DNA of 11,912 bases from Paraglomus occultum. Lineage: Eukaryota; Glomeromycota; Glomeromycetes; Paraglomerales; Paraglomeraceae. Within the stretch, counting starts at the first letter, position 1, and each line of letters starts with the position of its first letter. The translations under genes were made by a program, and so were the position numbers. The DNA is taken from positions 1-11,912 of the forward strand of contig CAJVPJ010001147.1 in the NCBI GenBank assembly GCA_910592205.1. The letters run 5' to 3'. The notes under the pieces are model-generated. The model was given only the letters and a program-made list of their open reading frames with translations. It did not search any database and had not been told where the DNA came from. Below are positions 1 through 8,091 of this stretch, piece by piece.

Positions 1-1434
1 TGATTCATGAATGCTAACAGTATTTGTAACCAAAGATTGCACAGATAGCGTACATGCGACTATTCAATGCAAAGTCACTTGAGAATGACAAACTACAAAT
101 TAATTCAGACCTTGCTGAACTGAGTTTTACACATATAATTTATATAATGAATTAAACCGCAGAAATTGAAACAAGATTGTTCTGTAATTACAACAAGTCA
201 ACCAACTGTATAATATCATAAGTTTCCATCTCAACTGACTTATTAACATTCAGTGAGAATGTGAGAACAACGAGCTGCCAATAATGTAATCAATGGCTTA
301 CGCAGGCTTACCAAATCGGTGACAAAGAAACAGCGTCTATGCATGATAATCGTATTTTAATACTGTAGGTTATAAATATTATGAGGCATTTTGATATTGT
401 TTATGTTTGATTGATCCAATAATATGTTAGTACGTATACGTATTATATACTGTACATTTATTATCTACTGCATATCAGGTACTGTCATCTGTACCACTAG
501 CATTTTAACAATGTTGGAGAAATATTTATTTTATTATGCTGGATATAATACATGATCGTCACTATGATAACAGACTTGACCTGTAACATCTAATCTTCTC
601 GAACGGGTCCGGGTCCCATGACTGGTCATATCAGACTGGGTATACTATATACATTGAATGCATTCTTTTTATCTGATAGATTGTGTTTTAATAATTACAA
701 TTTTATAGTTGATCGCATGTTATACAACCATAAACATCGATTGTGCTATCTATAGAACAATGCTTATCATATCCGCTATCGCTGCATTAACTGTTAATTA
801 AAATGTCACTATCTGAATAAAACCTAATGTGTATGTTTGCTACCAACAAACAAGTAGATACTGAGTCGGAAGGAAACTATGGACTGGATACTGATTATTA
901 GTGGTGCTCTTGTTATTGATATGTAAGATTATAGCGTTGCATCAATGAGTTTGGAAAGTAGTAGTAGTGAAAAGCACCAATACTTATGCGATAACTTATC
1001 AGAACCTAAATCAGAACAAACTTTGTCCGTATTAAATTGGAAATACATATGCACTTGACATATGAAGTAGTAGATACTGAACTTGTACTATACTTGTGTA
1101 CCAATGGAAATGGTTATATAGACCTGGAGAGAGAAGTAGGTAATATAGCCATATAGGCTCACAAACATTATGTTATGTACAAAGCAAAGTTGTCGTGAGT
1201 AAATAACTTTTTGTTGTTTGATGTTGAGCTTTTCCTACGTACAATATACTTATATCTCGTTTGTCAAATTTCAGTGACTATGAAATAATTATGCGGTAAC
1301 TCTTGCGCTTTCGTTTTTAAACTTCTAATTTATGATGACGTAATTAATACTCTTCCATCGTTGACAGGTAAAAAATATGTATAGGCTGTCATACAATAAG
1401 CTCATTAATTATTGCGTGATCCACACGCGAAACC
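1..1434. other. AT-rich region without a recognisable gene
   Basis: Stops are frequent in all six frames and I see no conserved motif, tRNA-like T-arm or long open frame. The only local oddity is a GC-rich island near 603-618 that repeats GGGTCC twice. I treat the stretch as intergenic or fully decayed DNA. Confidence 0.6.
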
Positions 1435-1464
1435 GAAGTTTATCCCACGAAAAGGATAAACTTC
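1435..1464. repeat. Perfect 11-bp inverted repeat (hairpin)
   Basis: GAAGTTTATCC (1435-1445) and its exact complement GGATAAACTTC (1454-1464) are separated by the 8-base loop CACGAAAA. No gene ends or begins beside it, so a terminator or operator role has no support. It could be a remnant of a small inverted-repeat element. The core GGATAAACTT recurs once, unpaired, at about 3063, which may be chance. Confidence 0.8.
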
Positions 1465-1676
1465 ATTAAGTCGAATTGTTTTCTTTATCAAGGCTACTCG
1501 CAAATTCGTATATCGTTTCGAATAAATTCTTACCGTTTCGTATTTGGTTTTTACTGTACTGTGTATTGATTCAATAAACTTTAGCCTTGACTATGCCTCT
1601 CATGCACAATTACACAACGCCTTTGCCTTATATGAATAAACTGTGACATACTTATATATGTGCGACGATCAAATTA

Positions 1677-1758
1677 ATTCGTTCAACCGAGCGAAGATAG
1701 AGTCACTATTCGTTCAAACAGCGAAGATAGAGACACTATTCGTTCAATCCGAGCAAAG
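1677..1758. repeat. Short tandem repeat, 30-31 bp, about 2.7 copies
   Basis: Three consecutive units each begin ATTCGTTCAA: 1677-1707 (31 bp), 1708-1737 (30 bp) and a partial unit at 1738-1758. Units 1 and 2 share GCGAAGATAGAG, and each ends in CACT. The one-base length difference breaks any reading frame that crosses the units. A 68-codon open frame at 1643-1849 (+) spans the repeat, but it has no other sign of coding. I see a small minisatellite in non-coding DNA. Confidence 0.75.
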
Positions 1759-2785
1759 ACTTTGTTGTTTGTTACTTGTGAATACCTCGCTTTTTTTTGC
1801 TCAAATTATTATGATAGTGAGTCATATGATCACCCACATTCTCTTTTGACTTATGTGATATGTAAAAAGAGCCCCTTTTCAAATATACGCCGATACAATC
1901 TGGTTAATATAGTATTAGTATGAATCTTATTTGTTACACGTTATCGAAAGAATAATACATTATCGTGAAAATCAATCATGGGAACAGTAGATGTGACGAA
2001 TAAGTTGATATATCAATACATCAATATCTTAATAAAGTTATAAGCGCTAATTTACATTATTTACTATAAATGGGAATATTGTTATTATTACCAAAAATAT
2101 GCAGATACCAGGGAGACTATAAGACTTACAATTTATGTGTCACAGTATGCGATAATATTTGGGAACATTAACGACAGCCAACCAAGTTTAACCAAAACAT
2201 AAACTAAGCTCCCCCCAAAATATTCAAAACATTTCGCTTTGAAATATCATGGCTTTGTTTCGAAGCTAGCCGTAAATGTTAAGCGTGCTCCTTGCGTAGT
2301 GTTTCGTAAGTGGAAAAAAATACGCTAACCATTTAATATAAATTAATTTTCAACGCATTACCTGCTTCATAGTAACCATCAACATAGTTGGAGAGCGATT
2401 CGCTTTTTCTAAGTTTAACCCCTTTGGTTTTTTATCATTTAGGGTTCTGCAATGGTCTTGTGCCGCCGGCTTGCGTGATATAATGCCTGATTTGCTAATT
2501 TATCTAAATTAAGTATTTTTCTGACATAGCGTATAATGAAAAAGGAGTTTTTTGAAGGTGTGGCTTGTGTTCTAGTTCAATGTCTGAAACAACATTCTTC
2601 AGTTGGGGAATCTCTTAATTTTTTATTTCGCATCCGCTCTTTTACTTTTAGATATATGGAATGTGGAGACATGGTCATGGAAGATTGGTAAATTTTACAC
2701 ACTCTCACATTCATTCTTTTCAGAAATCTGAACCTGTTGCAAATCTTAATAAATTTTTTGATCTCAGGACCAGATGCCGCATTAA
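1759..2785. other. AT-rich region without a recognisable gene
   Basis: This interval is stop-dense and AT-rich. A frame open on the minus strand from 2864 to 2577 lies antisense to the relic that starts at 2786, and its translation shows no motif I know. A pyrimidine-rich tract ending in AG at about 2723 resembles a splice acceptor, but I cannot pair it with a convincing exon. Confidence 0.5.
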
Positions 2786-3505
2786 GCTCGTCGTAGCAAG
2801 CAATACGTGGGGAAGGCCTTAGTAGTGATGACGATAAAGTATTGTCCATGACTTGGTGGACCATTCGAGATACCGATACGAGAAGAGGCTCAGTATGTCA
2901 AGCATAAGGGGTGGGGATTCCTTTCAAACATATGAAACTTGTAGTGATCGTGAACGATCTTTCTTTAATCTCAGATGAGCCATCGGACGGAGCACGACGG
3001 TGAGCAAGTGAAACTGCAAGGGGCTTTGAACGGTCATCGATCTCTGGAAGGTGACCAAATCAGGATAAACTTTAGTGGTATAGTAGTCTTAATTTTATAC
3101 TTAAGCAGTTTCCGACAACGATAATAATACTAATGGCTTATTGACTGACGCCTTTATTCTACTGTAGGATCCGAAAAAAGAAGCCATGAAAGGCTTCCCC
3201 AATTACGTTGCTAAACGCTTGACTCATCCAGACATTTGGTAATGATGCTTACATTCACCGGAGATGTTCTTAATTAGCGACGCTTGTAAAAATCCTCAAC
3301 GCCAGATTATTAACACATTGGCGAAAAGACGATCGGATTCTGGGCCCATCTCCAAGAGGCTATTCATATGATCCAACTCGGCAGCAGTGATACCGTTATT
3401 AACTTTGATAACGTTACGTCTCAGGAATCATCCTCTCAACAAGTATTAGCAGGGACATTAGATCAGAAATTAAACGAGCAGCAGTTGTACTGTTTAGAAG
3501 GTTAA
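2786..3505 (+). pseudogene. Decayed coding relic, copy 1 of an unidentified dispersed family
   Basis: No single long frame exists. A series of coding-like fragments can be followed across several frames. The first (2786-2932) contains VVMTIKYCP and then EEAQYVKHKGWGF, with a TGA at 2849. The second, near 2932-3003, contains KLVVIVNDLSLISDE and reaches a TGA at 3001. The third, near 3105-3239, contains NGLLTD and LTHPDI with a TAG at 3165. The fourth (3235-3387) contains KILNA and PRGYSYDPTRQQ with an internal TAA. The last (3389-3502) contains SQESSSQQVLAGTL and ends LEG before TAA. What makes it real is DNA-level homology with the minus-strand segment at 9921-10365, which shares the same motif order; likeness further upstream, to 10820, is weaker. 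I do not recognise the family. Function is unknown, and no transposase, reverse transcriptase or capsid signature was found. Confidence 0.7.
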
Positions 3506-3714
3506 TTGAAATATTGCAATTGAACCTCCACTGCAGAAAACCGATCGTGACCATTGTGGAGGGGAGGGGAGTGTCTTGGGAGTGTCTTGAAAGTGCTACC
3601 AGAAGAGGGTAAGTTGGAGATAGACAGACTTTGTTATAAATAAATTTTTTCTTTTGCTAACAACAAGCATTTATTAGAGACGAAGCAAACGTTTAGATTC
3701 CATCGCCGAGCCCG
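3506..3714. other. Spacer between two convergent relics
   Basis: This short non-coding stretch contains a tiny direct repeat (GAGTGTCTTG at 3569 and 3580). On the minus strand an AATAAA-like signal lies near 3670-3675, about 40 bases beyond the basic end of the minus-strand relic at 3715, and could have been its poly(A) signal. Confidence 0.35.
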
Positions 3715-4167
3715 TTAACGCTTCCTGCGCTGCTTAGAAGCGTCCAGCTTTTTAGTTGCTTACCTTACTTAAGAACCTGTTACGGATTCTATAGTATAAT
3801 GTAGGTCCTAATGTCCTCTTATTTCACCCTTGTCTCGTTAATCAATCTTCACACTACCTCCTACATAGTACATCATCAATGCCATCTTCTTCCCTTTATG
3901 ATTCTCTGGGCTGAGCTCAATGTGTATTTTCTTTCCGATCCCTTCCCTCTATCAATCTTCATGTCATCCTTCACACACCGATACATTATCGTGCCAGTCA
4001 AACCAGTACGCCATGAAACTGTATATGTTCGACGAAAAGGCTTCTTCCGACGCATTCATGTCGCTGAAACTGATGTTTCTACATTTCCTGGTACCTAATT
4101 GTGCCATCTCGTCCTGCATCATCCGCAGTGAAATTCCTTTATCGAATTCGACCCAATCAACTCTAGA
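3715..4167 (-). pseudogene. Coding-like relic with basic C-terminus, downstream of the decayed HMG box
   Basis: One minus-strand frame stays coding-like for about 450 bases but is cut by several stops. From 4167 to 3967 there are 67 open codons (RVDWVEFDKG, then DEMAQLGTRKCRN and FMAYWFDWHDN). TGA follows at 3964, with two more stops near 3952-3957. The frame then resumes with KKIHIELSPENHKGKKM and MYYVGGSVKI to a TAA at 3838. After further stops the same frame ends in a strongly basic tail, KKLDASKQRRKR, then TAA. A one-frame run of protein-like, charged segments suggests an old exon. The family is not recognised. It lies downstream of, and in the same orientation as, the HMG-box relic, so it may be part of the same dead gene, but this is inference. 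Plus-strand open frames at 3811-4098 and 3920-4195 are antisense to it and look like shadows. Confidence 0.4.
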
Positions 4168-4307
4168 CTACATAGTTCTCGTTCTCGTTGTTTAATTTCT
4201 TCCAACGGAGCTCACTGAACACGAGAAAGAGGCTGTACCTCTAGCAATTGATGCCTGGCCACGAAACCATGTCTTAAACGTCCCTCTTTTGTGCTTCTTC
4301 TATAATC

Positions 4308-4333
4308 ACCACCATCACCACCACCACCACCTC
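4308..4333. repeat. CAC/GTG trinucleotide microsatellite
   Basis: A near-perfect run of CAC and CAT triplets. Read on the minus strand it would encode a Gly-rich or Val-rich run inside the relic region, depending on frame. Such runs are common inside low-complexity coding sequence and in non-coding DNA. Confidence 0.8.
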
Positions 4334-4477
4334 AATCATCTTAATAAGAATCGTCTCAGGCTGCATTGTAACATGCATTGGACATAAGCGGTACATTTAT
4401 TAATCCATGATGGTAAAATCGGAATGACGTATCGGAATTCTCTAACGCAGACACGGTAATATAGATCTACTGGTTAC

Positions 4478-4705
4478 TTAACCTTCGAAATACTCTCTTG
4501 TACATTCGTCCTCTAAAGTCTTTTTCCTCAATTCACATGCCAATAATTTTGCCCAGAGCCGATAACGAATATTAATGATTTCCGCATTGCTGCGGAATGA
4601 AAGTCGAAAGCTATAACTGTCGGTAATCTTGTTAATTTTCTTTATAAACACCTGTTGAAACAATGATTCGTGCCGTGGAATCAATGATCCGTGTGGAAAA
4701 GCAGA
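4478..4705 (-). pseudogene. Decayed HMG-box (MATA_HMG-like) fragment
   Basis: A 75-codon open frame follows a TGA at 4706-4708 and has no ATG near its start. It reads IPRHESLFQQVFIKKINK, then SFRSNAEIINIRYRLW, then KKTLEDECTREYFEG and a TAA. The order fits an HMG box: an opening (I/K)PRPPN-type motif (here altered to IPRHES), a basic helix, then the NAEI..I.YRLW helix with its conserved tryptophan, followed by a charged third helix. RLW is also present at the matching place in the intact HMG protein at 8091 (GRLWKAEDPEIK). HMG boxes of this type bind DNA in the nucleus and in fungi include sex-locus regulators. There is no start codon, the PPN motif is lost and the frame ends at the end of the box, so I call it a pseudogene. 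An alternative is one exon of a spliced gene: GTTAAG follows the last glutamate codon. Confidence 0.6.
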
Positions 4706-5013
4706 TCAAGCAGACGTGGTATATTGAGAGCAAGGTTCTAACTACGAATGTAAGGTATGTTACTAAACATAGATACAGTCTACAGCTTCACTCTTAATTT
4801 CCGCCACCACCTATCTACATTTACTCACCAAATATAAAGCTTCGCATTACGCTCAGTCGAAGTTTTAGCAATGATTATTGGATGGGACAGCATAGACAGA
4901 ATCAAGATAAACATGCATATTCGACAATCTTTTCCCCATACCCTTTCAAATCTCAACTTACCCAAAGCTCTTCTATCTTTTATCCGTCTAGCTTTCCGTC
5001 TAATCGCATATTA

Positions 5014-5133
5014 TCATTTCAACCTTTCCGCAACGCGTAGCATATCGACTTCTTCGTCATCATCTTCATCATTCGCCAACCTTAACGACATCACCCTTTC
5101 CAATCCTTTTAAAGGTTTTACCAATCAGTCGGA
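5014..5133 (-). other. Short coding-like minus-strand stretch
   Basis: The minus strand reads LVKPLKGLERVMSLRLAN, then an acidic run NDEDDDEEVDM and RVAERLK, and is then stopped by TGA and TAA in tandem. A basic stretch (RRKARRIKDRR) follows in the same frame. On the plus strand the same bases give an 88-codon frame (4871-5137) with an eight-serine run. Neither is recognised. The minus reading lies upstream of the HMG relic in the same orientation and may be its lost N-terminal part. Confidence 0.25.
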
Positions 5134-5139
5134 GTAGTG

Positions 5140-5975
5140 CGAGATACATACACAGGGCACCATTTTATTTTGGTTTGGCGCTGTATAAGGAATAACCGTC
5201 ACACGTCACGATGCCTCACCTCCTTGGCAAAATAATACTGGCTCGCTCTAATCGGAAAATAATTGCCGTTTGTGAGTTATTCACTTTCTCTTTCCTGATA
5301 CTTGGAAATTACGTCTAGGAATGCCGAGGCATATGAGCATACTGCATTACTCTTTAGGGATCGGATGGTAAAGTATATTATACGACAAATATAAATATAA
5401 TCGTAATTAATAATTAATAATCATATAATAATAATATTTTGTTAATAACTATGTACCAATTATAATCTTAATCATATCCACTTTTCAACATTCTAAAGAA
5501 TGTTTATCCCTGGAATATATGAGGCAACACGTTAATAAACACGTCTTCAGCACCGTGAACTCTCCCCGTCCCGGCATTGCAGTTAAGCCAGAGTTTTATT
5601 AAACGGAGAGGAAGAAAGATTACTGCTGACGTTCTAATTCGCTGGCTGATTGCAATAATCTGAATCGTACGCTTTCTGATATATCGCTCTTTTGTTGTCG
5701 CCATCACTTGGTGAAATACAACGATGCCGCAGTATCTCAGCTGGCATGGTAATCGCCGGTAAATGAGACAAGCGTTCAGTTTATTAAATATTCATTTCGA
5801 TATCGGATAACGAATTTATTCGATTTCATGTTTGACTGAATAGACGGATTAGGCGTGAGAGTCTTAGCCATGTTCGACACAAGCGGGTATCTTGTGGAAT
5901 TAGTTATTCGTGGATGTGTGGAAAGGTGATCTTTTATCTGTTTGTAAACTGTGAGTATTACTAATGCTTCTCTAT
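5140..5975. other. Intergenic region, AT-rich core
   Basis: The interval has a very AT-rich block (5380-5445) of near-repeated TAAT/AATA words. Around 5504-5750, short open frames on both strands overlap with none standing out: a 67-codon minus frame at 5504-5707 shows no motif. I see no gene I can defend. Confidence 0.5.
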
Positions 5976-5981
5976 TTTATT
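5976..5981 (-). terminator. Poly(A) signal AATAAA for the small membrane-protein gene
   Basis: AATAAA on the minus strand lies about 95 bases beyond the stop codon of the 63-residue frame at 6076-6267, a normal 3'-UTR distance. The hexamer is common in AT-rich DNA, so it is only supporting evidence. Confidence 0.35.
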
Positions 5982-6075
5982 GCATCGACATTCCATGGAC
6001 TGTGATTTAAAAGCGATGACGAATTCCTGGTGGGGTTATCTGGTCCATACCTGGTCTCTTGAACTTATACCAAAT

Positions 6076-6267
6076 TTATTTTCCTTCTCCACCTTTGCTC
6101 AATTTTAACACATTGCAGATCCAAGGCTTTAAATACGATACGCCTATTCCAATCAAACCTGTTACGTAGAACATTCCGAGTTGGAATACCAAGTTACGCC
6201 AGAGATCGGTATTAATCTGGTGCATGGTGTTTGTGAAGACCGAAGAATATCGAGAAGTTGATATCAT
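6076..6267 (-). CDS. Small single-pass membrane protein, possibly Cox14-like
   Basis: This 63-codon frame starts at an ATG with A at -3. It is preceded by a CA-rich, G-poor stretch (AACAACAGTAACAACC just upstream), typical of fungal 5' leaders. The N-terminus is short and polar (RYSSVFTNTMHQI), followed by one hydrophobic segment of about 20-25 residues (VFQLGMFYVTGLIGIGVSYL) and a short basic tail ending KLSKGGEGK. Length, topology and the pattern (R/K)Y, T.T(M/L)H.(I/L), then G..Y..G in the membrane segment resemble Cox14, a small inner-membrane protein of mitochondria that couples Cox1 synthesis to cytochrome oxidase assembly. The match is weak and has a likely insertion of about five residues after the histidine, so I give no symbol. 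It could instead be another tiny mitochondrial or ER membrane protein, or a chance frame. A poly(A) hexamer lies downstream at 5976. Confidence 0.45.
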   Translation of the reverse strand: MISTSRYSSVFTNTMHQINTDLWRNLVFQLGMFYVTGLIGIGVSYLKPWICNVLKLSKGGEGK

Positions 6268-6359
6268 TATGATTTAATGACAAGTTGATGTTAATGTCGG
6301 TTGTTACTGTTGTTAGGATTAATTGATTGTTAATATTAATTACCATCCAGCATTATTAG

Positions 6360-6521
6360 ATTTCATATGTCAATTCGCCCGCATATTGTATATATGCTTT
6401 ATTTACGTTATCTATGGCCGTGGAGGACCTGTTATTTTACGACGTAGAGAGAATCATGGACAAACATGTTGTTTTACGACACGGATTCTTGTTTCCAGAG
6501 GGGGTCAATTCTTTTTCAATA
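6360..6521 (+). other. Short coding-like open frame, unidentified
   Basis: Fifty-four open codons end at TAG 6522-6524. From the ATG at 6414 they read MAVEDLLFYDVERIMDK and then VVLRHGFLFPEGVNSF. The composition is protein-like but no domain is recognised, and a longer 105-codon frame (6323-6640, +) overlaps it in another phase with a less protein-like translation. It could be an exon or relic fragment. I would not annotate it as a gene. Confidence 0.2.
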
Positions 6522-6639
6522 TAGACCTTTGGTTGGCATATCAATTTATTGTCATTAGCGTCAGTAGCTACTTACTAACCCACATACAAATTGAGTTTCA
6601 TTCTCATTGGATAATAAACCGATGCGAATTGAGCGTTTA

Positions 6640-6950
6640 GGAGAATAAATTTTGTTACAAAATACCTTGACGATGCCTAGAGTGTCATTATTCGAAAAGC
6701 TATTCACAGACGCGTATATGGATGTCTAATGTTTTTGTCTATTTATGCATAACCACGTATATGATGACTCGTATCACCGATTGGCAATTCCAATCCCAGC
6801 ACCTTAAGTACCAAAGTTCACGTTCCATACTTACATCAACAGTCCTAACTTATTTTACGGGCTAACTGAAGTGAATGAGAATTGAGCATCATATCAGTTT
6901 AAAATGTAATCGTGCCATTAAAATGGCTGTTTGACATATATGTTAAGACA
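6640..6950. other. Intergenic region, nothing recognised
   Basis: AT-rich and stop-dense on both strands, with no repeat, motif or open frame worth naming. Confidence 0.5.
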
Positions 6951-7468
6951 TTTATCGAGGAATATAACCGAATATATTCTTGTTCCGCCCAAAAATTTAT
7001 CGGGTATCGAGATCTTTTTTACCTATAATCAATAATATATGAATGATACGCAAAATATCAATTTATCGAGGTGTTAAATAAAATTATCAAGCTTTATTGT
7101 ATACTTATGTAGGCTAACAATTTTTTAATTATTCATATATATATATGTATATTTTGAATAGAGTAGCAAATTTCCTGTTTATTGTAAAATATAACCAATC
7201 AGAAATGTTTGTCTTTGTTAAATATTACACACGAGATGATCGTAAAGGTTATAACAGGGTTTACTATTACTATAATTTATCGGTATAACAGGGGAAACTG
7301 TTTCGTCTAGGATTTTGGGAGCGGAGTTTTCTATCGTTATATGCAGGTTATCAGCATATCGGGTATAAGTACGATTTGACCGAAGTAAAGGCCATTGCAT
7401 TGATCAAAAGTTATAACGGGATCGGTCGTCAACCTTCTCTTTCCGAAACCTTTATTGATATAACGGGG
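6951..7468. repeat. Dispersed degenerate motif array (TTTATCG / TATAACGGGG)
   Basis: The half-motif TTTATCG occurs at 6951, 6996, 7062 and 7276, and TTTATTG at 7451. The partner TATAAC followed by (A/G)GGG or CCG lies at about 6963, 7250, 7285, 7412 and 7458. Where both are joined (6951-6970, 7276-7294, 7451-7468) they fit the consensus TTTATYGRTATAACRGGGG. Other copies are single halves. This looks like a minisatellite or repeat family worn down by mutation, or a cluster of binding sites. It contains a (TA)n run at about 7136-7150 and has no coding potential. Confidence 0.5.
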
Positions 7469-8085
7469 AATTCTTCTTTGTAAATTTTTAGTATGTCGAG
7501 TGACATTATTGCTAACAGAGGCATGGTTAAAATTAAAATAGGTTAACCAAGGTATTGTAGATTTTATATGTCAAACGTTTGCAGATCCAACTACGGGTGG
7601 AACTAAGAGACATTTTCTCTAAATAGGCATAATACGGAGCTTGATGTCGTTTCAAAACTGCTCACAAATCTAAAAAACCATGGTAAAGGAACTGAGTGAG
7701 CCACAGTGACGCCACTATGATCGTAGTACAGCCAAATGGAATTCGCTAGTTGACTCATAATAACCCGTAATTGTTTCTTCTTTCCATTCGAACAATATAT
7801 TTAGCAAGCGAAGTATAATAGCAAGATTTTCCATAAGCATCTAAATATAACTGAAACAAGATGATGGTATATTTGTGCGCAGCCGGCACATGACAATACG
7901 CAATACCCGAATGTACATTCAGTACTTGGTAGTATGTCATTGAATATTTGTGGCGCCCATTAGTTTTACCCGGATTTCCACATTATGTCCCGAATACCAT
8001 ATCGAATACATGTTTTATTTTTTAGTTGATAAATCATGAAACGAGGAGCTTCGCTACTCATGTGAAGACTTGGCGGTTCAAAAAC
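7469..8085. promoter_or_regulatory. Upstream region of the HMG-box gene
   Basis: Non-coding, AT-rich sequence precedes the HMG gene. A 61-codon minus frame at 7755-7940 has no motif. A weak inverted repeat (GAGGAGCTTCGCTACTC, 8043-8059) sits just upstream of the start. I cannot point to a specific factor site. Confidence 0.3.
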
Positions 8086-8091
8086 TATAAA
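8086..8091 (+). promoter_or_regulatory. TATAAA overlapping the first ATG of the HMG gene
   Basis: TATAAA occupies 8086-8091, so its last A is the first base of the first ATG. If it acts as a TATA box, transcription would begin downstream and translation would use a later in-frame ATG: codon 4 (8100), 18 (8142) or 25 (8163). All of these keep the whole HMG box. In AT-rich DNA it may be chance. Confidence 0.3.

Noticed and set aside
1677-1758. CRISPR-like array
   Set aside because: The units are directly adjacent with no unique spacers, and the context is eukaryotic.
2577-2864. 95-codon minus frame as a gene
   Set aside because: It has no recognised motif, and its 5' end is antisense to relic copy 1.
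3141-3167. Splice acceptor (CTGAC branch, then CTACTGTAG) before the LTHPDI fragment
   Set aside because: The frame upstream (NGLLTD...) is continuous with the downstream one apart from the TAG, and copy 2 has the same CTACTGTAG inside a coding-like stretch. A nonsense change is the simpler reading.
3352-3391. Programmed +1 frameshift shared by both relic copies after PRGY
   Set aside because: Aligning the DNA shows the shifts are at different sites: a two-base loss at about 10090 in copy 2, and a separate shift at about 3380-3389 in copy 1.
6323-6640. 105-codon plus frame as a gene
   Set aside because: No domain is recognised, the composition is hydrophobic and irregular, and another frame over the same bases looks more protein-like.
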